Positions 47,482-56,684 of a DNA stretch of 64,000 nucleotides are shown here, piece by piece. The stretch is from the NCBI GenBank assembly GCA_028285265.1, contig JANQPX010000020.1, forward strand, positions 248,001 through 312,000, read 5' to 3'. Under the pieces are notes generated by a model. It saw only the letters and a program-made list of their open reading frames with translations, was not told the origin of the DNA and ran no database searches. This stretch comes from Geminicoccaceae bacterium. Its GTDB lineage: Bacteria; Pseudomonadota; Alphaproteobacteria; Geminicoccales; Geminicoccaceae. Positions within the stretch are counted from its first letter, which is position 1. Each line of letters opens with the position of its first letter. The translations under genes were made by a program, and so were the position numbers.

Positions 47482-49263
47482 CTAAACAACATCCTCCCAG
47501 CTCTTACTCAATTTCATCGCACAGTTGATGAGGCCGACATGAGAGTACGTCTGCGGGAAGTTGCCCCAAAGCTCGCCCGTCCGCGGATTGATGTCTTCTG
47601 ACAATAGCCCGAGATGGTTACGGCTCGCTAGCATATTCTCAAACAATTCGCGGGCTTCGGTGGTTCTTCCGGTCACGATCAAGGCGTCGATATACCAGAA
47701 TGTACAGATGATAAACGCGTTCTCCGGCTCACCAAAATCGTCCTGTTTGATATAACGGAAAAGGTGATCACCCCGCCTCAGTTCACGCTCGACGGCCTCC
47801 AGTGTGCCGACAAAACGGGGGTCATCGGGATTGATGAAGCCGACCTCGTGCATCAGCAAGAGGCTGGCATCGATGTCATCACCTCCGAAACTGGCGACAA
47901 AGCTGTTCAGCTCGTCGTTCCAAGCCCGCTCCAGCACTGTTTCACGAATCTCATCCGCCCTCGCCCGCCAATGGTTGGCACGATCGGCAAGGCCGAGGTG
48001 ACCAGCAATTCTAGCGAGACGATCGCAGGTTGCCCAACACATCACGCTGGAATGCGTGTGCACTCTTGCGATGGTGCGAAACTCCCAAAGGCCTGCATCG
48101 GGAACGTTGTAGAGCGCATAGGCTTTGTCACCGATGGTCTCCAAACGCTTAAAGGTATGCTCACCGGCAGGCTGCCGGATTCTCCGGTCAAAGAAGGCTT
48201 GGGTCGCAGCAAGAAGCACGGAACCGTAGCCGTCATGCTGATCATGTTCGTAGGCTTGGTTGCCCACACGAATAGGCTGATTGCTGCGATAGCCCTTCAA
48301 ACTTTCGACCTGCCGCTCGATCAGCTTCGATTCGAGGCCGATGCCATAGACCGGTTGCAAATACCCGTCCTCAGCAGAGCCGACGATATTGCTGATATAG
48401 GCGAGGAAGTCCTCCATCGTCTCGACATAACCGAGCCGGTTGAGGGTGCGTACCACGAAGTATGCGTCGCGCAGCCAGCAAAAGCGGTAATCCCAATTCC
48501 GCCCCTCGCCATCAATCTCGGGCACAGACGTGGTCATCGCCGCGACGATGCCCCCTGTCTCTTCAAAGGTACAAAGCTTGAGGGTGATGGCTGCTCGAAT
48601 GACCGCGTCTTGCCACTCGAACGGCACGGATAGCCGGGTGCTTACCGTACGCCAATAGGCAATCGTCTGTTCGAGAAATTCTCGGCCTGTTTCGATAACC
48701 GGGCTGCGGAGAGGCTCGTCTGGACCGAGCAACATGACCACCTCGCCCTCAATGATGAATGGCGTCTCATCGAGAACATAGGTGAGCGGCGCGTTGGTCG
48801 TCAGACGAAGATTGCTATCGCTGCCAACATACCGGATGTGATTGCTGCCCCGTGTGATCTCGGGCGTCCTGGCACCATAGTCGAAGGTGGGCCGAACGCT
48901 GATCTTTATCCGAGGCGTTTCACCGAAGGGGCGAATAATGCGGACCAGCGTTGTCGGACGAAAGATGCGCCCGAATTGCTGAAAGCGTGGCGCAAAGTCG
49001 GTGATTTCAATGCCGTCGCCAAACTTGTCGGTAAGCCTCGTGACAAGCACCGCGGTATTCTCGACATAGGTCTGCTCGACTGTCTCTAAGTCATCCAGCT
49101 CGACACGAGAGACGCCCGTCGACTGATCACCGTCGTTCAACAGCTTGTTGAAGACGGGATCACCGTCAAAACGCGGAAAACAACTCCAGACAATGTCGCC
49201 CTGCTTATCGATCAGGGCACTGATGGTACAATTGCCGACGATACCGAGATCAAGTGAGTTCAT
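47482..49263 (-). CDS. Glycoside hydrolase family 15 protein
   Basis: The ATG at 49263 (MNSLDLGIVGNCTISALID) gives 593 residues; it overlaps the otsB stop as ATGA, so the genes are coupled. An N-terminal trehalase-like beta domain (~1-230) precedes an (alpha/alpha)6 GH15 domain with the signature RNWDYRFCWLRDA near residue 260. Such proteins include glucoamylases and trehalases. Its place between the two trehalose-synthesis genes is common in proteobacteria; whether it degrades trehalose or a related glucoside is not settled. Confidence 0.92.
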   Translation of the reverse strand: MNSLDLGIVGNCTISALIDKQGDIVWSCFPRFDGDPVFNKLLNDGDQSTGVSRVELDDLETVEQTYVENTAVLVTRLTDKFGDGIEITDFAPRFQQFGRIFRPTTLVRIIRPFGETPRIKISVRPTFDYGARTPEITRGSNHIRYVGSDSNLRLTTNAPLTYVLDETPFIIEGEVVMLLGPDEPLRSPVIETGREFLEQTIAYWRTVSTRLSVPFEWQDAVIRAAITLKLCTFEETGGIVAAMTTSVPEIDGEGRNWDYRFCWLRDAYFVVRTLNRLGYVETMEDFLAYISNIVGSAEDGYLQPVYGIGLESKLIERQVESLKGYRSNQPIRVGNQAYEHDQHDGYGSVLLAATQAFFDRRIRQPAGEHTFKRLETIGDKAYALYNVPDAGLWEFRTIARVHTHSSVMCWATCDRLARIAGHLGLADRANHWRARADEIRETVLERAWNDELNSFVASFGGDDIDASLLLMHEVGFINPDDPRFVGTLEAVERELRRGDHLFRYIKQDDFGEPENAFIICTFWYIDALIVTGRTTEARELFENMLASRNHLGLLSEDINPRTGELWGNFPQTYSHVGLINCAMKLSKSWEDVV

Positions 49264-50042
49264 TGGCCCGCTCCCGCATTTCGTTTGCTGGTATCGTCCA
49301 AAAGCCCCTCTAACCATCGAAGCATTGCCTCAACATTGTCGAGGCCAAATGCCGCCTCTGTCGGTCGGTCGTCTATGCCGACCTTAATCGCGACGCCGTT
49401 CATCTGATTGATCGTCCTGAATCCTGCCTCGTCGGTCACATCATCACCTGCAAATATCGGGCTTCGCCCTCGAAATGGTGGTTCCTTCATGAAATCGGCG
49501 ATCGCCCTCCCCTTATCAAACCCGGGCGGCTTCAATTCGAAGACCATCTTGCCCTCGAGCAGCACCAGTTTCTCTGGGTCGGCACTGACCAGTTTTCGAA
49601 CCAAACCAGCCGCCTTTTCACGATGTTCCGCTGCCATACGATAATGCAGCGCCAATGTCAGCCCTTTGTCCTCAAACAACGTGCCAGGATGTGCTTTTGT
49701 GAACGCGTCAAGCTCAGCGCGGGCATCATCCAGAGCATCAGTCGCTTCAATAATCCGATGACTACTCCCGGGCAGCAGGCGACGCTCCAGCCCATGAACG
49801 CCCGAAGCCGAAAACTCCAAGGGTTTGAAAAGACTATCTAACTGGGCGATTGAACGTCCACTGACCAACGCAAGCGCACCATCTGTCGCAATGATCAGGC
49901 GCTCAAGTAACATGCGCAATGACGTCGAAACCACGACCGCTTCGGGTTTTTCCTCGAGCGCGACAAGCGTGCCGTCAACGTCGAAAAAAAGTGCCGTTTC
50001 GCTCAGTGACGTCGACGGTGGTGCTTCGAGACGCTGATTCAT
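49260..50042 (-). CDS. otsB: Trehalose-6-phosphate phosphatase
   Basis: The ATG at 50042 (MNQRLEAPPSTS) gives 260 residues, the usual OtsB size; a GTG at 50105 is a longer alternative. HAD-family motifs are FFDVDGTLVAL with the nucleophilic Asp at the N-terminus, LVSGRSIAQLD, GFDKGRAI and FAGDDVTDEAGF. It removes the phosphate from trehalose 6-phosphate. It is the first gene of the minus-strand ots operon and overlaps the GH15 start by four bases. Confidence 0.94.
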   Translation of the reverse strand: MNQRLEAPPSTSLSETALFFDVDGTLVALEEKPEAVVVSTSLRMLLERLIIATDGALALVSGRSIAQLDSLFKPLEFSASGVHGLERRLLPGSSHRIIEATDALDDARAELDAFTKAHPGTLFEDKGLTLALHYRMAAEHREKAAGLVRKLVSADPEKLVLLEGKMVFELKPPGFDKGRAIADFMKEPPFRGRSPIFAGDDVTDEAGFRTINQMNGVAIKVGIDDRPTEAAFGLDNVEAMLRWLEGLLDDTSKRNAGAGQ

Positions 50043-50271
50043 GAAGCAACGGTCCACCGGTTGATACCCGCACCCGATAGCGAACGCCGGCTGGACGCGA
50101 ACCACAAGCTGAAGTAGAGGATTGCCATCCCTGATCGACCTCCTGTCCTTGCTCGCAATACCTGCTCTCGGCCCGGTGTGATCACGGATGAATGAAACAG
50201 TTGAGATCTCTCTTTTGCCTCAACCTTCAGGATCATTCAAGCGGGAACCATCCGATAAACAAGGGGTGAGA

Positions 50272-51561
50272 ATGGCTGAACCCACGGCCTATGCAGACAG
50301 CGCCGATTTTGTGCAGGATCAGACGTCTGGCAGAATGGGAGCAACGGTCCTCGATCGTTGTGCCCATGGTTTGCTTATCATCCTCCCTCTCCTCTTCATT
50401 ATCGGCCGTGCGCCCGCGGATATCGCCATTTCGCTCATTGCCGTCATGTTTCTGCTGCGAAGTGCTCTTGGTCTTGGTTGGAGCTGGCTCAAGACACCTT
50501 GGCTACGCGCTGCGCTGTTATTTTGGGGCTATCTGCTTGTCGCCAGCGCCTTCGCGATTTCGCCAGAAGATAGTTACAGTCGTGCCCTTCCCTTTCTCCG
50601 CTTTGTCCTTTTTGCCGCCGCGTTGCAGCACTGGCTCTTCGTCGACAACAAGACTTTGCAACGATTTCTTCTATGCTTGGCGTTCACGGTCGGCTTCGTG
50701 CTGCTCGATTGTCTGTATCAATATGTTACGGGCATCGACATCCTCGGCAGAACCGCACAAGGCCCATCTCGACTGACCGGCCCCTTTGCCAATGACGTCG
50801 TTGGCACATTTCTCGCCAAGGTCAGTCTTCCGCTGGTCGGTTGGTGGTTTGCATGGTCAGCGAAACGCGGTCATCTCTCTTGGTCCGTCGGCGGCCTGCT
50901 CGCACTCTTTATCGGGTTGGTGATCCTCCTCAGCGGCGAACGCACAGCGTTGGTTAGCTATGGGATGGGTCTAGGATTCCTTGTGCTGTCTGTCCGAACG
51001 GTGCGTCTGCCGCTGACCGTCATAGGACTAGCCGGGCTGATCGGACTTGGCAGCATCATCGCCCAAGATGATGACCTCCACGAACGTTTTGTCAGTGTCA
51101 CGGTCTCAGACTTTCAGGACTTCTGGAACAACCGCTACGGCATCATCTTTGTGCGCGCGATCGAGGCTTGGGAGCGCTCGCCGGTTACCGGCGTCGGTCT
51201 TAAAAACTTCCGCCTAACCTGTGAGACTGACAATTTTCGACATGCCGGACCGGTCGAAACGTGGTGCTTCACTCACCCGCACACCCCCTATCTCGAGGTC
51301 CTGTCGGAGACAGGCGTGATCGGGCTTGTCCTGTTTCTTGTTCTGATTGCCCTTATCCTTAAAGACATCATCGCTGGCTGGAAGCCATCCCGCCCCGACT
51401 TCCCTTTGGTAGCAGCATCGACCGCAGCGTTGATCATGTTTCTTTGGCCAATCATGGTCTCAAAGAGCCTCTTCGCCAACTGGAATGCCATGTTGCTCTG
51501 GTGGGCGATCGGGCTTGCCCTCGCCGTGGCACTGCCTCGACAATCTCGGCCTCAAGCGTGA
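50272..51561 (+). CDS. O-antigen ligase-family membrane protein
   Basis: From ATG 50272 (AGGGGTGAGA just upstream) the product has 429 residues; the ATG at 50188 would add 28. About eleven hydrophobic helices are visible. The large periplasmic loop of the Wzy_C/WaaL family lies at about 280-340 and contains VTGVGLKNFRLTCE and THPHTPYLEVLSETGVIG, where H-x-x-Y-L-E is a family hallmark. It could join O-antigen to lipid A or polymerise another glycan. The next gene, a glycosyltransferase on the opposite strand, fits an envelope role. Confidence 0.9.
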   Translation: MAEPTAYADSADFVQDQTSGRMGATVLDRCAHGLLIILPLLFIIGRAPADIAISLIAVMFLLRSALGLGWSWLKTPWLRAALLFWGYLLVASAFAISPEDSYSRALPFLRFVLFAAALQHWLFVDNKTLQRFLLCLAFTVGFVLLDCLYQYVTGIDILGRTAQGPSRLTGPFANDVVGTFLAKVSLPLVGWWFAWSAKRGHLSWSVGGLLALFIGLVILLSGERTALVSYGMGLGFLVLSVRTVRLPLTVIGLAGLIGLGSIIAQDDDLHERFVSVTVSDFQDFWNNRYGIIFVRAIEAWERSPVTGVGLKNFRLTCETDNFRHAGPVETWCFTHPHTPYLEVLSETGVIGLVLFLVLIALILKDIIAGWKPSRPDFPLVAASTAALIMFLWPIMVSKSLFANWNAMLLWWAIGLALAVALPRQSRPQA

Positions 51562-51562
51562 C

Positions 51563-52534
51563 CTAACGAAGATTTGTTACCATTGTTGGCATCCGGCGGA
51601 CGTCGTCGAGTTCAGCGAATTCCGAGTGCATTTTGGCCAAGACCTTCGGCCGTGGCTTCGGCTTCGCCACTTTGACCTGAAGATAGCGCCAGAAACCCGG
51701 CTTGAGAAAGGCTGGGCCGGGCCAGCGTTTTTTGTGTTTCCAATACGCTGATACGGCTTTTGCAAAGAGCAATGGCGCAAGATCGGGATAGTTGGCGCCA
51801 AAGTCGTCGAGGGCATAGCGGTAGGCCAGGAAAGCATCATGATGGAGCTGGCTTTTATTGCGCGACACCTTGTCGGTGCTTATCAAAGGACGCGGCATGG
51901 CGATGACGTCAGCTTGCCAAGCGACCATCCGCTTGGCTTTCGCTGACAGCCGAAGCGGCAGACTTTCATCCTGAACAAAAATCCGCTCATCGGCGCCGCC
52001 AGCTTCGAGAAAGAGCGATCGCTTGCACATCAATGCCATGCGTACGAAGCCTCCCTCTAACACCATCTGCAGCGGCCGCTCTGAAAGTCGTGTCGACGCG
52101 TTGCTGTCGGCAGCAAGATCGAAAATGTCGACGTCATCGTCGAACTTCTTCGCGGTCTTGCCGTAGACAAGATCAGCATCATTGTCGCGAAGCAGTCGAT
52201 GCATTCCCTCCATGGCGCCTCGGGTCGCGATATCGTCACCATCGAGCAAATAGAGGAACTCTCCTGTCGCCACCGCAGCGCCTTGGTTCAAGCGAACACT
52301 CGGACCGCGATTCTCGGTGTTTTCGATCACGCGAATCCGAGGCGCTCCGTTCATTAACTCCCTTATCATCGAGACTGATTGATCGGACGATGCATCGTCA
52401 ACGAAGACATATTCAACGTTGCGCTCATCCTCGGCATGGCGACGAAGCGAGCGGATGGTATCCGGCAAATAGGGTGCTTTGTTATAAACGGTCAGCACAG
52501 CGCTAATGGTCGGGGGCGTTGCGGTTTTGCTCAT
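51563..52534 (-). CDS. Family 2 glycosyltransferase
   Basis: A 323-residue GT-A glycosyltransferase. The N-terminal VLTVYNKAPYLPDTIRSL (10-27), VFVDDASSDQS (near 43), LNQGAAVATGEFLYLLDGDD (near 83, with the DxD-type Asp pair) and QDESLPLRL (near 185) are typical GT2 features. The C-terminal ~100 residues are basic and may hold a substrate domain. It would add a sugar to a surface glycan. It faces the ligase gene with one base between the stops. Confidence 0.92.
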   Translation of the reverse strand: MSKTATPPTISAVLTVYNKAPYLPDTIRSLRRHAEDERNVEYVFVDDASSDQSVSMIRELMNGAPRIRVIENTENRGPSVRLNQGAAVATGEFLYLLDGDDIATRGAMEGMHRLLRDNDADLVYGKTAKKFDDDVDIFDLAADSNASTRLSERPLQMVLEGGFVRMALMCKRSLFLEAGGADERIFVQDESLPLRLSAKAKRMVAWQADVIAMPRPLISTDKVSRNKSQLHHDAFLAYRYALDDFGANYPDLAPLLFAKAVSAYWKHKKRWPGPAFLKPGFWRYLQVKVAKPKPRPKVLAKMHSEFAELDDVRRMPTMVTNLR

Positions 52535-52608
52535 TGCACTTAAATAGCGATGGGAGAACAGACCGGCCAGAATAAACGCCTACCGACCCGTCAGGAGGAT
52601 TTGAGACC

Positions 52609-53505
52609 GTGAGCGACAGTCGTTTTGTCATGCTAAACCGGGGTGTTCTTGCTCTTTCCGGCGAGGAGGCGCGCTCATTCCTCCAAGGCTTGATCAGCAA
52701 TGACGTCGACAAAGTCGCGCCCGGCCGCGCCATTTACGCAGCCCTTCTCACGCCGCAGGGCAAATGCCTCTTCGACTTTTTTATTGCTGAGCATGATGGT
52801 CGTCTTTTGCTCGATGTGGAGTCAGATCGCGTCACCGCCCTCGCCCAACGACTCACCATGTATAAACTCCGCGCTCAAGTCGACATTGCCGACGTCAGCG
52901 CTGAATACGGTGTCGTCGCCTTGCTCGGATCGTCACTTCACGACAACCTGACGATTGGTGAGTCACGAGGTGCGGCCGGCGTTCTCGGGGACGGAATCGT
53001 CTTCCTTGATCCGCGCCTTGCTGCGCTTGGCGCCAGGACAATTCTTCCTAAAGCGTCGGCAACCTCCACATTGCAAGCGCTGGGTTTTGCAGCGGGAAGT
53101 GACGACGACTATCGCCATGCACGCTTTGCCGCAGGCGTGCCTGAGGGGTCGGCGGAGCTTGGCGTCGATAAGTCTCCCTTGCTCGAGCTAGGCTTTGAGG
53201 AACTTGGCGGCATCGACTTTGACAAAGGATGTTTTGTCGGTCAGGAGCTCACGGCGCGAATGAAATATCGCGGCCTTGTCAGGAAGCGCCTGATGCCCGT
53301 CACCTTCGAAGGCGGTGAGCCCGAACCGGGCAGCGTCATCAAGGCCGGTGGCCGTGATATTGGCGATCTCCGCGCGTCCAACAGCGAGGGCGGCTTTGCG
53401 GTACTTCGTCTCGATAAGCTTGAAGAGAGTGTCCAACGCGGCGATCCACTCCTTGCCGGTGACGTCAAAGTGACGCCTGTAAAGCCTACCTGGGTGAATT
53501 TTTGA
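52609..53505 (+). CDS. ygfZ: YgfZ/GcvT-domain folate-binding protein
   Basis: A 298-residue protein with a GTG start and a GGAGG site upstream. The N-terminal GcvT-like domain has LSGEEARSFLQGLISNDV, and the family signature KGCFVGQE lies near residue 205. YgfZ-type proteins bind folate and support iron-sulfur enzyme assembly. It is 22 bases upstream of the DUF1801 gene and probably cotranscribed with it. Confidence 0.92.
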   Translation: MSDSRFVMLNRGVLALSGEEARSFLQGLISNDVDKVAPGRAIYAALLTPQGKCLFDFFIAEHDGRLLLDVESDRVTALAQRLTMYKLRAQVDIADVSAEYGVVALLGSSLHDNLTIGESRGAAGVLGDGIVFLDPRLAALGARTILPKASATSTLQALGFAAGSDDDYRHARFAAGVPEGSAELGVDKSPLLELGFEELGGIDFDKGCFVGQELTARMKYRGLVRKRLMPVTFEGGEPEPGSVIKAGGRDIGDLRASNSEGGFAVLRLDKLEESVQRGDPLLAGDVKVTPVKPTWVNF

Positions 53506-53527
53506 ATAGATCGCTGACGGGTTACAG

Positions 53528-53977
53528 ATGAAGGAAATTGAACCTAGCGACATGGCAGTACGCGCCACTTTCGACGCCTATGATGCCGACCTTCGCCAAC
53601 AACTTCTAGAGATTCGAGCGATGATTCTTGATGTCGCCGAAGCAATTCCCAGCGTCGGCCCGCTCGAAGAGACACTCAAGTGGGGACAACTGAGTTTCCT
53701 CACCTCACACTCCAAAAGTGGTACGACCCTGCGAATCGACCGACTTTCGAAGTCTGATCAACGCCCTGCCCTCTTCGTCTCTTGCCAAACCGATCTTATC
53801 GACAGATTTAAGACGATCTACCCCGACAGCTTTGCCTATCACGGCAAACGCGCGATCGTTCTGAACTTCGCGGAACCGCTTGATGAGGAAGCGCTTCGCC
53901 ATTGCATCGCCCTTGCGCTCACCTACAAGATTAAAAGACCTGGCAATCGGCTCGATAATCCGCTTTCGCTAAAGTAG
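53528..53977 (+). CDS. DUF1801-domain protein
   Basis: A 149-residue protein of the DUF1801 (YdhG-like) family: LEETLKWGQLSF near residue 45, SGTTLRIDRLS near 62 and a C-terminal helical segment. The family function is unknown. Its last nine bases overlap the convergent NicO gene. It follows ygfZ closely. Confidence 0.82.
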   Translation: MKEIEPSDMAVRATFDAYDADLRQQLLEIRAMILDVAEAIPSVGPLEETLKWGQLSFLTSHSKSGTTLRIDRLSKSDQRPALFVSCQTDLIDRFKTIYPDSFAYHGKRAIVLNFAEPLDEEALRHCIALALTYKIKRPGNRLDNPLSLK

Positions 53978-54916
53978 GGGATGTTGACTTACGGCGAGCG
54001 AAGCCTTCAAGAGAGCAACGCCAAAAACGGCAATAACCAGGCCACCTATGATGGCGGCAACACTGGCAATGCGGTCGACGAATCCTGACTTCGTCTCGAA
54101 CACACCTGCAAGTTTGAGCGCACCCTTCCGCGCATAGACTGATGCCGTTGCGAGCAAGGAAATGCTCATTCCTGTGCCGAGCGACATCGCCGCTACCGCC
54201 GCAATGCCCGCTGGGAGCTGCTGTAGGGCAAAAGCCAGGACCAAGACCAAGATCGCGCCGCTGCAAGGTCGGATACCGATCGAGACGATCATCACAACGA
54301 GCTCGCGCATGGAGAGGTTCGACTCCAGCGTCTCGGCGCTCGGCCCGTGACCATGACAACATCCACCATGGCCATCGCCATGGACGCGCTGGCGGAACGA
54401 ACCCATGAGTCGTTTTGCGCCGCGGAGCATCAAGAACGAACCGATGAGAACCACGAGCCCATAGCTCAGAACTTCGAGCCAGATGCCGAGGTTCTGGCTA
54501 TCGCGCATCGAGCGCTCTGCGACCAATGCAAGGCCACCCACCAAAAGAATGGCTGTCGCCCCCTGAACGAACGATGAGACAAGGGACAAGGCGATACCAC
54601 GCGCAAGGCGGCTTTCATGGGTCGCAAGATAGGTGGAGATGACCACCTTGCCGTGGCCAGGTCCAATCGCGTGAAAGACGCCGTAGAGAAAACCCAGGCC
54701 GACGAGGCTCCAGAATGCCGCCCCCTCGGCGGCCTGCATGGCGCGCATCGCCGCAGCAAGCTCTCGATGCAGCTCCCGCTGCATCTGAACACCATAGACG
54801 ACCAATCGGTCCCAAACTGCCGGCAGGTCAAGCGCAACCAGACCGGCGGCAACCATCAATGACATGCCCAGCGCAAACAGCGAGAGAAACGGGCGTTTGG
54901 CTGCAGCTGCGATCAT
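53969..54916 (-). CDS. NicO/RcnA-family metal transporter
   Basis: A 315-residue inner-membrane protein with about six to seven helices. It has the family motif HAIGPGHGK near residue 82 and SIGIRPCSGAILVLVLA near 210. A histidine-rich cytoplasmic loop (HGDGHGGCCHGHG, near 180) joins the helices. The family moves nickel or cobalt, mainly as exporters. It starts one base after the DUF1007 stop, and both lie downstream of znuA and the Zur box, so zinc or cobalt handling under Zur control is possible. Confidence 0.9.
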   Translation of the reverse strand: MIAAAAKRPFLSLFALGMSLMVAAGLVALDLPAVWDRLVVYGVQMQRELHRELAAAMRAMQAAEGAAFWSLVGLGFLYGVFHAIGPGHGKVVISTYLATHESRLARGIALSLVSSFVQGATAILLVGGLALVAERSMRDSQNLGIWLEVLSYGLVVLIGSFLMLRGAKRLMGSFRQRVHGDGHGGCCHGHGPSAETLESNLSMRELVVMIVSIGIRPCSGAILVLVLAFALQQLPAGIAAVAAMSLGTGMSISLLATASVYARKGALKLAGVFETKSGFVDRIASVAAIIGGLVIAVFGVALLKASLAVSQHPLL

Positions 54917-55555
54917 TTAGCCGCAGCTCACCGTGACCTTCTCGGCGAAAAGCTCGCCCAGTCCGTCACCCGCCGTTTCATTCTGGTCCAAGGAACCGGC
55001 AAGCGTCACTTGTTCGATCGTTGGATTGGGTTGAATGATCTCGCCAAGGCACGCCTCACCGCCTTTGCCCGAGAACAGGATAGGTTCTGCTTCGAGATGC
55101 AAGATTTCGATCCAATAGGTGGGATCGTAGACACTGAACGTCACCACGCCGCTCCTCGGATCGATCGGCTTCTCAAGCGGCACCTCAAAGCGCATCCAAA
55201 GGCGACCGTCATGAACTTCGGTTTCGTAGCGCTCGACGTCCGCGATAGCTTGACGCTCGCCATCATAGGTAACGGTTGTGAAGTAGTCGTACTCTCGAAG
55301 GTTACTTAGATTGCGCTTGGCGATCTCATCCAGATAGTCTTCGGTGGGTGCTCCATCGGAGCCGAGCTCCTCGGCAACCAACACGGTGTAATAGTCGTCA
55401 AAAAACCAGACGAGCTCCAAGGCGTGGATCTTGCTATCATCATCCAACAGAACCCGGCTTCGGAGATCAATCCAGGCATGAGGATGGGCAATGACGCCGG
55501 GTGCGAGCGCCATCAATGCCGCCGATATCATGAGCGTTTGCCACCGCCGGATCAT
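54917..55555 (-). CDS. DUF1007 periplasmic protein
   Basis: A 212-residue protein with a signal peptide ending VIAHPHAWID; the HPHAW at the mature start and later His/Asp residues suggest metal binding. DUF1007 genes often sit next to NicO-type transporters, as here, where the next gene starts at once. It may be a periplasmic metal-delivery partner. It lies 63 bases downstream of znuA on the same strand. Confidence 0.88.
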   Translation of the reverse strand: MIRRWQTLMISAALMALAPGVIAHPHAWIDLRSRVLLDDDSKIHALELVWFFDDYYTVLVAEELGSDGAPTEDYLDEIAKRNLSNLREYDYFTTVTYDGERQAIADVERYETEVHDGRLWMRFEVPLEKPIDPRSGVVTFSVYDPTYWIEILHLEAEPILFSGKGGEACLGEIIQPNPTIEQVTLAGSLDQNETAGDGLGELFAEKVTVSCG

Positions 55556-55618
55556 CGTTTGAGGCTCCTCGAATGCACATCCACTCTTTGGACAAGCGAT
55601 ATAAGCGCCTCAGCAGGA

Positions 55619-56560
55619 TTAGCCAAGGCACTCGGTGAGACTAACGGCGAGCCCGCGCATCAGCGACAGATAAAGTCCTGCGCCGGGCTGTAGACCGGCA
55701 CCGATCGGATCAAGAATACCTTTTTTGACTTTGCTGCCATCAATGACTGTGTCGATCAGCCTCGGCGCGAATTGAGGCTCGGCAAAAGCACAGACCGCTC
55801 CGCTTTCAGCGATTGCCTTCTTTAAATCAATAAGATGTGCTGGACCTGGTCGGATGGCATCACTGAGGCTGATGGCACCGAGTGGATGAAGATCAAAGTG
55901 ATGCTCGAAATACTGATAGGCATCATGAAAGACGAGGTAAGGCGTCTCGGTAAATGGTCGCAACATGACCTCAATTTCCGCAACGGTCGAACGAATGTGA
56001 CCCGCAGCCGCTTCGGCATTGCGCCTGTAGTCCTCTGCATGATCGGGATCGCCCTCGGCCAGTGCGTCGGCAATAACATCTAACCAAATCACGGCGTTGT
56101 TGGGGGCGAGCCAGAGATGAGGATCCATGGCTTGTCCATGACTATGAGCGTGAAGCGCGTCACCCTGTTGATCAAGGCCAGACCAAAGACCGTTCTTGCG
56201 AAAGGCCAAGCGTTCAATCCCCTCCGTCGCACCAAGCTCGACCACGACCGCACCACTGGCCAGGGTGGTCACGGCCTTAGCCATCCAAGGCTCCAGTGAC
56301 TCGCCGACCCAGAAAACGACATCCGCGTCATTCAGGGCGCGCGCTTCCGAAGGCTTAAGCGCATAATTGTGAGGCGACGCACCAGGTCGAATGACCAGTT
56401 CGGGGACAATCATGCCGTCGGTAACCATCGAGACAAGCGAGTGGACCGGGGCAACTGTTGCTGCTACTCGAAGGTCGGAGGCGTTGCCGGCTGTGGCGAC
56501 ATTCGTGTAGACCAAACCTGTCAGCAGCATGGCGAAGACCAGCGACATCGTCATTCGCAT
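55619..56560 (-). CDS. znuA: Zinc ABC transporter substrate-binding protein ZnuA
   Basis: From ATG 56560 (AGAGGAAA upstream) the protein has 313 residues, with a signal peptide ending VATA near residue 24. It belongs to the cluster A-I metal-binding family: VAPVHSLVSMVTDG with one His ligand, ASPHNYALKPSEA with the second near 65, a short His-rich loop (LHAHSHGQ, near 136) before DPHLWLAP and VFHDAYQYFEHHF with the third. It is divergent from zur-znuCB. The neighbouring Zur box likely represses it when zinc is plentiful. Confidence 0.93.
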   Translation of the reverse strand: MRMTMSLVFAMLLTGLVYTNVATAGNASDLRVAATVAPVHSLVSMVTDGMIVPELVIRPGASPHNYALKPSEARALNDADVVFWVGESLEPWMAKAVTTLASGAVVVELGATEGIERLAFRKNGLWSGLDQQGDALHAHSHGQAMDPHLWLAPNNAVIWLDVIADALAEGDPDHAEDYRRNAEAAAGHIRSTVAEIEVMLRPFTETPYLVFHDAYQYFEHHFDLHPLGAISLSDAIRPGPAHLIDLKKAIAESGAVCAFAEPQFAPRLIDTVIDGSKVKKGILDPIGAGLQPGAGLYLSLMRGLAVSLTECLG

Positions 56561-56621
56561 TGGCACGTTTCCTCTTCTGAGCATAAGCGCTCAGGGCTAG
56601 CATCAGCGAGACAAATGCAAT

Positions 56622-56640
56622 AATGTAATACTGTAACGTT
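56622..56640. promoter_or_regulatory. Candidate Zur box between znuA and zur-znuCB
   Basis: An AT-rich imperfect palindrome of 19 bases (AATGTAATACTGTAACGTT) lies in the ~120-base divergent gap; 12 of 19 positions are symmetric. Its position and GTAAT-like half-sites resemble Zur operators of alphaproteobacteria. The match is by eye only. Confidence 0.6.
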
Positions 56641-56684
56641 TGTATGGATGATTCCTTGACAGTCAAGAGCTTGAAACGAGAGAT

